DNA from: Heterotrichella gracilis | Lineage: Eukaryota; Sar; Xanthophyceae; Tribonematales; Xanthonemataceae | Assembly: GCA_032358255.1 (NCBI GenBank) | Contig: JAULBX010026964.1 | Span: 1-41,661 of the forward strand | Reading direction: 5' to 3' | Length of the DNA: 41,661 bases | Part shown: piece by piece, positions 33,472 to 41,661 of the stretch | Numbering within the stretch: position 1 is the first letter of the stretch | Layout: each line of letters begins with the position of its first letter | Notes under the pieces: model-generated | What the model saw: the letters and a program-made list of their open reading frames with translations, nothing else | Told to the model about the DNA's origin: nothing | Database searches by the model: none | Translations under genes and position numbers: made by a program

Positions 33472-36400
33472 CTACTTCTGTGTGGAGACAGATGGGTAGA
33501 AGTAGTCTGGCTCGGGCTCCCGGTCGCTCCACGCCAGGTGCTCCACCGTGTTGTTGCGCAGTGAGCGCCACACCGCGCTGTTGCACTTGAAGCCCGAGCC
33601 AAAGGCGATCTGCCACACGCGGTCGCCGCGCTTCACGCCCTTGTGGGACTCGATGTTGGCCAGCACGTACCTGTGGCGCAGGTGTAGGGTTTAATTTAAA
33701 GTTTTGGGGAGGGTTTAAGGTTAAGAATAGGGTTTAGGGAAAGTAAGCCCTTGCCTAACTCAATGTTGGCCAGCACGTACCTGCGGAGCAGGTTTAGAGG
33801 TTATGATAGGGTTGATGGTTTAGGGCAGGTACGGTATTTTAAAGAACTTCATTGTATTTTGTTCGTCCTTAACACCACCGGAGCAGGATGTGTTGCCACA
33901 GCACGACACCGTTCCGCCTGGCGCTATTCTACCTGGCGTGGTTCCGCATGGCGCTAGGTCAAACAGCGTGAGCGACAAGCCCCCTGGACCCCCACCTGCC
34001 TCCCCCCCCACCAGATTACCAATAACATACTAAAAATGGATTCCATTCAAATCTCTTGTTTCTAGCACCCACCAGATGGAGGAGGAGGATGTGTTGCCGT
34101 AGCGCGACAGCGTCTGCTTGGACGGCGCCACCTGTGCCTCGGTCAGCTTCAGCTGCTGCTCGATTGCCTCGATCACGCCCCGCCCGCCGGTGTGCAGGCA
34201 AAAGTGCTCAAAGGCAAGCTTGAAGTCGGGGATGTAGGGGCGGATCTTCATGCGCAGAGCCTGGGATAGCAGGAAAAGAATTGCATTTAATTTCCATGCA
34301 GCATGCCAGGCTCGCTCGTGCCCCAAGGTGTGCATTTCATTTCTACGCGGGGTTGCACGGGTTTGGCTTCTTGTTTTATTCCCCAAGCAGAGAATGCTCA
34401 AAGGCCAGCTTGGAGTCGAGGATGTAGGGGCGGATCTTCATGCGCAGAGCCTGGGGGGAGGGGAAGATGCATCCAATTTCTATGCAGCGGGGGGCACGGG
34501 TCCGGGACCTGGGTGCATTTGACGCGATCCGCAGCGCAAAACGTCGCCCAGCAATGAACCACATGCCCTAAATAAGGTGGATTCGGGGATGTAGGGTGGA
34601 CATTTATCTGAGGTCAACTTATCGTGTCATCTACCTTGCATAATTCCCCTCCCCAACCCCCACATTCCACCCCCAACCCTTCCACCCACCTACCTTTCGC
34701 GCCACCAGGTTGAAGAAAAACCCCAAACCCTACACCCTACACCCCCCACGACTTGCGCACCACCAGTTGAAGAAGAATCTCAAACCCTAACCCCTACACA
34801 CACCTTGCGCGCCACCAGGTTGAAGAAGAACAGCAGCTGCTCCGAGAGCGGCAGCACCAGCGGCCCCAGCGTGGTGATGTTTGCCTTGAGGGCGTGTCCA
34901 GCGATGGCCATCAGCTGCTTGGACAGGTAGATGCCAACCTGGGGAAGGAAACAGAATGCATATATATACCTGGCTAAAACCCAATATAAAAAAGTTCCCA
35001 GCCCTGTCCCTGGAACAGGCGCGCCCATTCATCGTCGCCCACCCTGACCCATGTCAGCAAATGCGCTCCAGCAGGACAGCAGTGACAACCCATGACATGC
35101 GCTCCAGCAGTACAGCAACAAGAACCAACCCGGTCAGGATTTCTGCTGCCTTTACCCACCTTGCCCACGGCGTCCTCCCGCTGTATGACGCAGTTGTAGT
35201 GCCCGTCATCTGCCCCCATGTGGGTGCGCACAGTGTGGACCAGCTCGTACTTGGCGCGGCGGCGGTCGCGGCGCCTGGGGACGGGGGAAAGGGTTGGTGT
35301 TGGTGTTACTTTAGGCCTTTTATGTGAGGTCCTTTCAGGGTTTCAGTGTGTGAACCAGCATATTGGCGCGACAGCAGCAGTCGCTCGATGTGGGGCTAAG
35401 GGATCACGCTCGGGCACTACACAGGAGTTGTCCTCGCTCCAGCCAGCTCTAGCACAAAACAGCCCTCCCAGATTCGCACGTCGCGCCACACAGTTTTGGC
35501 AAACCGCATCCAGGACATGGAACAAAACAGTCCTCGGCCCACCCCGATCCCTGGGACCGTTCCCAGAGGATGGCCTCTTTGCTGGCCAGGAATTCACTCC
35601 AGGATACTGCACCCATGCAATGCGTAGCATGATCCATTCGTCATCCATTCTATTGTACCATAGCCAGGCAGACAGCCCCCCCCCCCCCCTACTCACTTGT
35701 TTGACAGCAGGATGGCTGCGCCCCCCAGCCGGAACAGGCAGTTGGGGATGAGCATGGACTTGTCGTTGCCAAAGTACCAGTTCTGCGTGATGTTCTCTGT
35801 GCTGACCACCAGGGCGTTGCTGTTGGGGTACACCTGCGGGAGGGGGTGGGGGTAGGGTTTGAGAAGTGGGGTTTAGGGTTTTTTAAGTCCCGTTCTGGGT
35901 GGTGTTCACACCAGCGGCGCATTGCTGTTGGGGGGGTGCATTTGCATGTTGTTTATTTCCATGGAGTTTGGGGTACACCTGCGGGGGAGGGCTAGGGTCA
36001 AGTATTTAGGATATGGCGGGAGCTTGACGGTTTTAGACTACCAGCTCAATGAGATGTTGTCACTGCTCAGAAAAAGCCCTAGGGTAAACCTGCAGAATGG
36101 TAGGTCTGTGAATTAGATGATTTTGGGGACGGTTGTACCCTACTCCAGCAAGCGCAAAAACAGATTTGGGCTGATCTCCCCACCTCCTCTGCAGCGCCTT
36201 CTTTGGAAGGCCGACTGCCATTACCCCCACCCTGCCCCATGCCGCCAGGGGAGGGCTAACAGCGTCCTAAACCCACAACCCTAGCCCCTCACCTGCAGCA
36301 CTTGCTTTGCCAGGCACACCGCGATGACCCCCAGATTCAGGAACACATACTATTAACCCTTAACCCTAAACCCCCACCTGCAGCACCTCCTTTGCCAGGG

Positions 36401-39351
36401 CCACCGCGATGACGCCAGCGCTGCACCCCATGCCCGCCAGGTTGTAGGAGTGGATGTTTGACCGCATCTTGAAGTGGTTGATCACCATGGCTGACAGGGA
36501 GGGTGTGGGGTTGAACAGCGAGCAGTTGACGATCAGGATGTCGATCTGGCTGGGCTTCAGGCCTGGGGAAATGACACACAACAATTTTCACAAGGAGAAA
36601 ACCCGATGGGAGTGCTGCTGAGGGTTTAGGGCATACGGCCTAATACCCTGAAGAGTAGGGTTTACGGTAGCCCGCACCTGTTTGGTCCAGCAGGCGCTTG
36701 ACCGCTGAAAACACCACCACCACCCTAGGGGACGTGCTTTAGGGTAAAGAGCACACGGATTAAAGTGTAGGAAACAGTACTCCCACCCAGCACCTGTTTA
36801 GTCCAGCAGGCGCTTGACCACAGCATCTCAGCCTCCTCCCATACCGCTGCATGAAGTTAGGGTTTACAGTGCGTGGGTTAGGGTTGAGGGTTTAGGGCAG
36901 GCCCGTACCTGTTTGGTCCAGCAGGCGCTTGACTGCTGAGAACACCACCATCTCAGCCTCCTCGCGAGCCGCTGCCATGGTGAGCTGGGGGCGCTCAGTC
37001 CCCGGGACCAGGTTGTAGATGGAGGGGTAGGTGTCGGGGGGCAGGGGGCGGCCGATGCTGGCAACCAGGACTGCGAGGGTGGGCAGGCGAGTTGGCCGGG
37101 GCGTAGGGATGCAGGTGGCCTGTTTAATTGCACAGCCAGGTGGCGTTTTGCGTGGCATGTGGGGCATCGGCAGCCCGGTTGACCGTTTCAATGATATAAG
37201 AAGAGCCACAATAGAACCGGTTCAATGTCAATTCTTCGAGTGTGGTATGTAGCGTTACCGGTGCCAGCCCCGCACACTGAGAACGCCGCGTGTGAACTAG
37301 ATTTTGCTTGTGGGGTTTTGGGGTGTAAAATTAGGGCCTGTGGTAGCCCCTGCTTGTCCTAAAATGCAAGGGTACCCGAGGACACCCCGCCTGACCCTAG
37401 ACCCTTACCTGGCGGCAGGTAGGTCCCCTCGCCCAGCCCCGACCGCTCCAGCACCTTGCGCTGGAAGTTAAGGGCGTCCTGGTCAAATGCCTGCAAGGGA
37501 AGGAAGCGCATCGTGAGAAGTGTACATTATTTGGTATAATTTAATCTAATGAATATAATTTAAATATAATGTGTGTACACTACCAAATAATGTCCATACC
37601 ACCAAAAGGCCCGCGAGGGCAAGAAGGGGGAGGAAGGGGGGCGCGTCCTGCTGAGTGCGCTACCAAGGCTGATATGATATAATAGTCCTATTACGGTATA
37701 TCTAGTGACCCTTGCCGTTAATGAGGGCACTTTAGCCTTTTGGCCTCCCTCGCGCTACCAAGGCTAATACCATATAGTCCTATCATATCTTATGACCCTT
37801 GCCGTTACTGACGGCACTTTAGCCTTTTGGCCTCCCTCATGACCAAACACGGCTCAGTGTGCCCCAGATCGGAGCGTGCTGATCACTTGTGCAATAGAAA
37901 GGTGCGGGCATGCAGCACACTAGCCAGGCGCCATGTAGAGCCGTTTTGAGGCAGACGGGAAGCAGGCAGGTAAAACTACGTGCACTCCCAGCAAAAGTAT
38001 GTGCATTCCAACTTCAAAGGCCAGGTGAGCATGACAGGGTACGCGCTCGCCCCAATCCAGGAGCCAACGCTCAACTGACACTGATTCCAGTGTGGCAGGT
38101 GGGAGAGTGTGGGTGGTAGGGTGTAGGATTGCTTTGCACCTTGCACCGCACTGAGCCGTAGTCAAAGTCTGCATAGTTCACGCGCAGGCTGCGAGCAAAC
38201 AGTGAACGGTGTCAGGAGGGGTCGCCGAGCACTATGGCAACGAAAAGCACAAAATATTTATATATAAAAAGTGTCAATAGGCCACCGGCTGCCACACTGC
38301 AGTGGGAAGCACAATAACGCAGTGCAGTGCGCCACTGGTTGCACACATAACGTTTCATGTGTTCAACCAGTGGCACACTGCACAGCGCCCTTCACCATGT
38401 ATACAACCGGCTGCCACAGTGCAACCAGTGGGTCCGTTTATCTTACAAGCCTTGGACCCAGGTGGGGTGATGCATACCCAGCAGTGCTACCCTGGCTGTT
38501 CTGCTGAGTGCATGTACTTCAGAGCAAAAGTGGCAATGGGTAGAGTGCCCACGACATGTAGCGTCAGATCACAGTTGCCTGCAGTGATATGCTGTGACAA
38601 ACATACTGTCAAGGGGGGTCCAGGCGTTGTAGGAACTTACTATTCTGGAGGCTTGTAGCAGTGGAAGTCAACCAGGTACACTGGGCGGGAGCCAGAGAAT
38701 AGATAGGTGGCGGCGACAAACGCCAGGGCCAGGCAGCACGCAACCATGGTCACCTGCACCCACCCATGGCACACCTCAGACCTGCCTGGCGTCACCAATA
38801 TGGCCCTTGGAGGGGTGGGTTTGATGGTGGTGCAAGCAGGAGGGTAAAATTGGGCTGCTTACCAGGTTGAATTGCAGGTCAGTCTGGCGAGCCACCTCCC
38901 AGATCCTCACCAGCTCCCCAGTCTTATATAGATTGGCCAACTCGACCTGAAACCAGGGACAGCGATCAGGAATACAATACTTCCTAAAAGCTGTGTGCCT
39001 CGGTGTAGACCAACCCAAAGCCCTCCCACCGGCTCTGGTGGAGGCTTTTGAACAGTCACATGCAGGGTATCTGCCCTCAACTGCACCACCCACCGTTACG
39101 CTTGCCGCCACCGGAATGAGAACCAGCGTGAGCACATGGCGGCACAGCACCGTGTACCCGCGCTTGACATACTTCAAGGCCACCTCCGTCCGCCGGAAGT
39201 CTGTGGGCCAATACAGTACGTCAGCGGCTGTCAGTTGAGAAGTCAAAGATACTTTCTGCGATATTGCCACGCAGGAAAACGAAGGAACGCCCAACTCACC
39301 TGGAATGGCACGGGATGGCTCCTCGGCAGACTCTCCCGCTCCTTTCCCCAT
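33472..39351 (-). CDS. KCS: 3-ketoacyl-CoA synthase (FAE1/KCS type)
   Basis: KCS condenses malonyl-CoA with acyl-CoA in the ER elongase that makes very-long-chain fatty acids. Thirteen exons: 39351-39300, 39200-39094, 38946-38863, 38753-38641, 38188-38140, 37490-37409, 37070-36909, 36562-36378, 35833-35697, 35274-35160, 34938-34804, 34260-34073, 33670-33472; 1608 nt, 535 residues, all in frame. Two membrane spans lie near the N-terminus (exons 2 and 4), then [13 protein letters not shown]. The FAE1 catalytic triad is intact: Cys at about 263 (AGMGCSAGV), His at about 430 (FCLHTGGRG) and Asn at about 463 ([11 protein letters not shown]). Also seen: [20 protein letters not shown] and the C-terminal [18 protein letters not shown]. 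The start [17 protein letters not shown] has no family match, so the N-terminal 17 residues are less sure. Introns are rich in echoes and hold a hairpin and an AT-rich element. Confidence 0.95.
33761..33800 (-). repeat. echo of KCS exon 13 5' edge
   Basis: Plus-strand CTCAATGTTGGCCAGCACGT followed by ACCTGCGGAGCAGG copies the exon 13 start (CTCGATGTTGGCCAGCACGT, ACCTGTGGCGCAGG at 33649-33682), including the CAG acceptor. It lies about 110 bp upstream in transcript order, and sense CCCTAAA units flank it. Confidence 0.92.
34385..34455 (-). repeat. echo of KCS exon 12 5' part
   Basis: Plus-strand ATGCTCAAAGGCCAGCTTGG, AGTCGAGGATGTAGGGGCGG and ATCTTCATGCGCAGAGCCTG nearly match the exon 12 start at 34204-34263 (GTGCTCAAAGGCAAGCTTGA, AGTCGGGGATGTAGGGGCGG, ATCTTCATGCGCAGAGCCTG). 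It differs at five sites in 60 bp and includes the acceptor side. It is 181 bp upstream of the real exon in transcript order. The frame is open, so it could be mistaken for an exon. Confidence 0.95.
34693..34790 (-). repeat. two echoes of KCS exon 11 3' edge with donor
   Basis: The exon 11 end and donor on the plus strand read ACCTTGCGCGCCACCAGGTT then GAAGAAGAAC (34802-34831). Copies are at 34750-34777 (ACTTGCGCACCACCAGTTGA, AGAAGAAT) and 34693-34721 (ACCTTTCGCGCCACCAGGTT, GAAGAAAAAC). Each is followed by AAACCCTA-type sequence, here in the antisense orientation. Confidence 0.92.
35895..35990 (-). repeat. fragmented echoes of KCS exon 9 5' edge
   Basis: Plus-strand GGGGTACACCTGCGGGGGAG at 35970-35989 repeats the exon 9 acceptor and first codons (GGGGTACACCTGCGGGAGGG at 35825-35844). 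CACCAGCGGCGCATTGCTGT followed by TGGGG at 35910-35934 repeats the next codons (CACCAGGGCGTTGCTGTTGG). Both lie upstream of the real exon in transcript order. Confidence 0.75.
36292..36345 (-). repeat. echo of KCS exon 8 3' edge with donor
   Basis: Plus-strand CACCTGCAGCACTTGCTTTG, CCAGGCACACCGCGATGACC copies the exon 8 end at 36375-36414 (CACCTGCAGCACCTCCTTTG, CCAGGGCCACCGCGATGACG). It includes the donor and is 84 bp downstream in transcript order. Confidence 0.95.
36674..36840 (-). repeat. two echoes of KCS exon 7 3' edge with donor
   Basis: The exon 7 end reads on the plus strand TACCTGTTTGGTCCAGCAGG, CGCTTGACTGCTGAGAACAC (36906-36945). Copies start at 36677 (CACCTGTTTGGTCCAGCAGG, CGCTTGACCGCTGAAAACAC) and 36790 (CACCTGTTTAGTCCAGCAGG, CGCTTGACCACAGCATCTCA). 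In the second copy an internal GAACACCACC has been lost. Steps are 113 and 116 bp. Sense CCCTAAA units and a GTAGGGTTTACGG tract separate the copies. Confidence 0.96.
37524..37593. repeat. AT-rich inverted repeat in KCS intron 5
   Basis: ACATTATTTGGTA (37524-37536) and its exact reverse complement TACCAAATAATGT (37581-37593) flank 44 bp of almost pure A/T. The stretch contrasts sharply with the GC-rich host gene and adjoins the tandem element at 37657-37840, so both may belong to one inserted non-autonomous element. Confidence 0.85.
37600..37845. repeat. two-copy tandem element with inverted ends in KCS intron 5
   Basis: A unit beginning GCGCTACCAAGGCT and ending TTTAGCCTTTTGGCCTCCCT occurs at 37657-37751 and again at 37752-37838, with internal substitutions and a small deletion. 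Each holds GACCCTTGCCGTTA..G.GGCACTTTAGCC. To the left, CCAAAAGGCCCGCGAGGG (37603-37620) is an imperfect inverted counterpart of the unit's CCTTTTGGCCTCCCTC end. This is the structure of a small fold-back/MITE-like element. No coding capacity. Confidence 0.8.
38319..38386. repeat. 30 bp inverted repeat (long hairpin) in KCS intron 4
   Basis: The left arm (38319-38348, GCAGTGCAGTGCGCCACTGG then TTGCACACAT) pairs with the right arm (38357-38386) at 27 of 30 positions around an 8-base loop. A related CCGGCTGCCACA segment lies on each side (38285 and about 38407). The hairpin would form in the KCS pre-mRNA. It may be a fold-back element or a small-RNA precursor. Confidence 0.9.
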
Positions 39352-40402
39352 TGCACAGGCGGCGGGGCTCGAGGCACTCGAGGCAGTTTAAGTCCAAGGG
39401 CCGTGGTGGGCCGATTTCAAATGTTGAACCGGGTTCAGTCCAGCGACGCCCCACGGGCCAAGGTGAATACAGCAGCACCCAACGCAACCCACAACAGCTG
39501 CCAGCTAACACGTTGCAACGCCTGCAACCACAATTTTGCTTTGTGATCTGGCGAATGCCAGCCACTTTTGTAAAGGGTCACGTAAAGGACCTGGACGGTC
39601 CTCGGTCGTCAGACAATTTTTCTGGTCGGTCGGGGGACAACTCTGGCCCCAAATGCCGCCGCCCGCTGCAGCGGCCCGGCGGCGGCAGGCGACAGCCCGC
39701 AAAGGGGGAGTAGTTTTTGGACCCAATTATCTTTTTTCAACAGCAAATACGGATTGGGATCCCCATTCGTGCACAACAAGAGTAGAGCACACCCCTTACC
39801 CATGGTCCCAATACAATGGCCTGGTAACTGCGTGGTTCATCCAAGCTAGATCCTCCGCAAATGCCATCAAATACAGTGCCACAGGTGCAAAGCACCACAC
39901 GCCCCCTGAAAACGGCTCGCAGGCCGCCCCACAAAAATGGACTGGGCGGCGCCAGCAGCACAGCTGTCAGTTGCATGCCGGAAAATAATGATAAATAAGA
40001 TGATAAAGAGGCGGATTGGTTCAAGCCGTTGTTTGGAAAGGGTCACTTCCAAGAGGCCAAAATCCTGCATGTCAGGGTATTCACCCTCCTGCAGGCCCCC
40101 CTTCAACGTGCATGGTACCGCTATTCGCGGCCCAAAGATTCATTCCATCCGCTATCTACATGCAGCAGCGGGCGCCTCTCCACATCAACACCCCGACCCA
40201 AAAGGAGGCCCCAAGACCCCAAGCCATTCACAAAGTCGCTACATTCGCTACCCACGCTGCTCTCCCTTAGCCTCCTGCAGCAACCAATCTCCGTCATCCT
40301 GCATGCGCACCCTCCTATAGGGTTTCACTGAGGCAGCGGCGCGTCGAACCTGGCTAGGTTTTCACAGCGCCGTGGGCGATAAAACCCTCATCAGGGTTTT
40401 CC
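39352..40402. other. intergenic region between KCS start and the next minus-strand gene
   Basis: About 1.05 kb holds the KCS promoter side and the 3' flank of the unrecognised gene at 40403. I see no conserved coding sequence and no telomere-like units except a GTAGGG-like TATAGGGTTTCAC at 40316-40328. A run of CGGCGGCGG-type sequence lies at 39650-39690. Confidence 0.45.
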
Positions 40403-41373
40403 CTACGGCAAGGGGGTGAACCCCTTCCCCGCCTCCAGCACCGACCGCCCCTTGATCGCGTTGGTCGACACGTAGGGCAGGTACTGCGCGGGTGCCACCC
40501 ACAGCGACAGCCCCCCCTCCCGCCTCCACAGCCCTGCGCCGGTCACAAAGGACTGGGGCGCGGGCGCGTAGGTTTGGCTGTAGACCGTGAAAGGGGAGTA
40601 AACGTTGTCCCCTTGGTAGACGGTCAGGTAGTTGAGGTCGGGCGGGGATGCAAAGTCTGTTTTTGGGAGCCCCTCGCCGTTGACTGGCTGTCCCAGGGAG
40701 CCGATGTAGGATGGGTAGAACCACTGGCCGTCGGGGTGCAGGTACAGGTTGCCTGGGGAGAGAGAGGGGATGGGGGTACATGGGAAGGAGGGGTGGAGGG
40801 TGGGGAGTGGGAGTACAGATTGCCTTTGATAAGGGGTTGGTATTGGTGCAGGCGGATGCCGGTGACCACAAATCCCTTGCGGGGTTACATGCCGAGTTGG
40901 TAGAACCCTATCCAGGGTCCAGCCCTCATGCAAAACCCTTACTCGAGGTTCAGCCATCACCAAGGCTTTTGATTACCTGCTTGCAACATGGTGTAGGCGA
41001 GCCGTACAGCATCCCCACTCGATTGACCTCTGGGCGCTGGTACAGCCTGGCGGCAGAAACCCTACCCAGGGTGCACACCCCATGCACCACCGGACGCCTA
41101 GCACAGATCCTTGCACACACAGACGTCATGATGCTGTTCTAAGCTCCACTAACGGCCTCTCACCTGCTTGCGACATGGTGTAGGGCGAGCCGTAGAGCCT
41201 GACTGCCACCCGGTTGGCCTCTGGGCGCTGGTAGAGGCCGATGCCGGTGGCCACGTAGCCCTTGGGTAGGTACACGGGGTTGGTGTCAAAGAACTGGGGA
41301 TTGGAGGCAAAGTCCTGTCCCCAGCCTGGCGAGGCCAGGAATCCAAACACTGAGCTGCCCACTGTGTACGAGA
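40403..41373 (-). CDS. unrecognised protein, C-terminal two exons (5' partial)
   Basis: Exons 41373-41164 and 40752-40403 join in frame (AG|GC) and end at a TAG at 40403; the gene continues to the right, beyond the window. The visible 186 residues include VGSSVFGFLASPGWGQDF, NPVYLPKGYVATGIGLYQRP, VAVRLYGSPYTMSQAGN, LYLHPDGQWFYPSYIGSLGQ and NYLTVYQGDNVYSPFTVYSQ. They are rich in Tyr, Pro, Gly and Ser, with few charges, no membrane segment and no cysteines, which suggests a beta-rich extracellular or surface domain. I do not recognise the family. It is a real gene because the frame continues across the intron and the protein composition is ordered. The intron carries two diverged echoes of the upstream exon. 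Exons further 5' must lie beyond 41374; 41374-41661 looks intronic. Confidence 0.7.
40832..41055 (-). repeat. two echoes of the upstream exon in the last gene's intron
   Basis: 40974-41052 (plus strand TACCTGCTTGCAACATGGTG, TAGGCGAGCCGTACAGC..TGGGCGCTGGTACAG) copies the exon end and donor at 41162-41240 (CACCTGCTTGCGACATGGTG, TAGGGCGAGCCGTAGAGC). 40832-40895 (GTGCAGGCGGATGCCGGTGA, CCACAAATCCCTTGCGGG) is an older copy of the slightly more internal part at about 41230-41265 (GTAGAGGCCGATGCCGGTGG, CCACGTAGCCCTTGGG). Both lie downstream of the real exon. Confidence 0.9.
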
Positions 41374-41661
41374 CTGCGTAGGGAGGGGGGAGGGGGTTGG
41401 AAAAGGAGGGGAGGAAAAAAAGGGAGGGGGTTGTGAGGTGGCACCGCAGGTTTGCACACGGTGTCAGGATATGACTTGTTGGCGTGGGTTGTGTGCTGTC
41501 GCTTTTACTCCACTGCTGGAATGCATACACCTGTATGTGCTGTAAATAATGCAATATACATTGCACATGTAAGGCAGGGGAGGCTTGGGGACATTTCCCC
41601 CCCCTTTCAGATATGCACCGGTTTGAAGCAGGGTTGCGTTTTAGCTCCTTCTCTTTTCAAT

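Noticed and set aside
34069..34073. KCS exon 12 donor at TGG|GTGCTA (34069/34068)
   Set aside because: It leaves the wrong phase for exon 13. The donor four bases earlier (TCTG|GTGGGT) restores phase and gives the family sequence SIWYVLANIE.
34385..34455. Open copy of KCS exon 12 as an alternative or additional exon
   Set aside because: It repeats only the 5' part of the exon and runs into non-conserved intron without a donor. Including it would duplicate part of the conserved catalytic region. Treated as an echo.

Overview
This is nuclear DNA from a eukaryote, most likely a flagellated chlorophyte green alga. The reasons are: GC-rich coding sequence; genes split into many short GT-AG exons; candidate TGTAA polyadenylation signals of the kind green algae use; plant-type CCCTAAA repeats; a plant/algal-type 3-ketoacyl-CoA synthase; and IFT122, a flagellar transport gene. 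I cannot name the genus.

Layout: (1) 469-2074 (+), riboflavin synthase, with its N-terminus off the left edge. (2) 2738-3614 (-), RNase H2 subunit C. (3) 5332-11618 (+), APC5 of the anaphase-promoting complex, 13 exons. (4) 12594-13638 (-), ubiquitin-conjugating enzyme UBC13, 7 exons. (5) 14858-20561 (-), ataxin-2-family protein with LSm, LsmAD and PAM2, 11 exons. (6) 21718-22315 (-), a 75-residue single-pass membrane protein in four exons, probably a mitochondrial complex I accessory subunit. (7) 23178-31919 (+), IFT122 of IFT-A, about 22 exons. (8) 33472-39351 (-), 3-ketoacyl-CoA synthase, 13 exons. (9) 40403 to beyond the right edge (-), the C-terminal part of an unrecognised protein. Reading frame is kept across every splice junction I worked out except one in IFT122. 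The genes are unrelated in function, as expected for a nuclear chromosome; there is no operon.

The outstanding feature is in the introns. In at least seven of the nine genes, introns carry imperfect copies of the edge of the adjacent exon together with its splice site. Copies of an exon's 5' edge (with the AG acceptor) lie upstream of that exon. Copies of its 3' edge (with the GT donor) lie downstream. I call these 'exon-edge echoes'. Many are separated by telomere-like CCCTAAA units, and almost all of those units lie in the sense orientation of the host gene. The clearest case is riboflavin synthase, where an acceptor plus about 45 nt of exon is repeated in 93-94 bp steps before the real exon. 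UBC13, the small membrane-protein gene and the 5' half of IFT122, which sit in less GC-rich DNA, show almost none.
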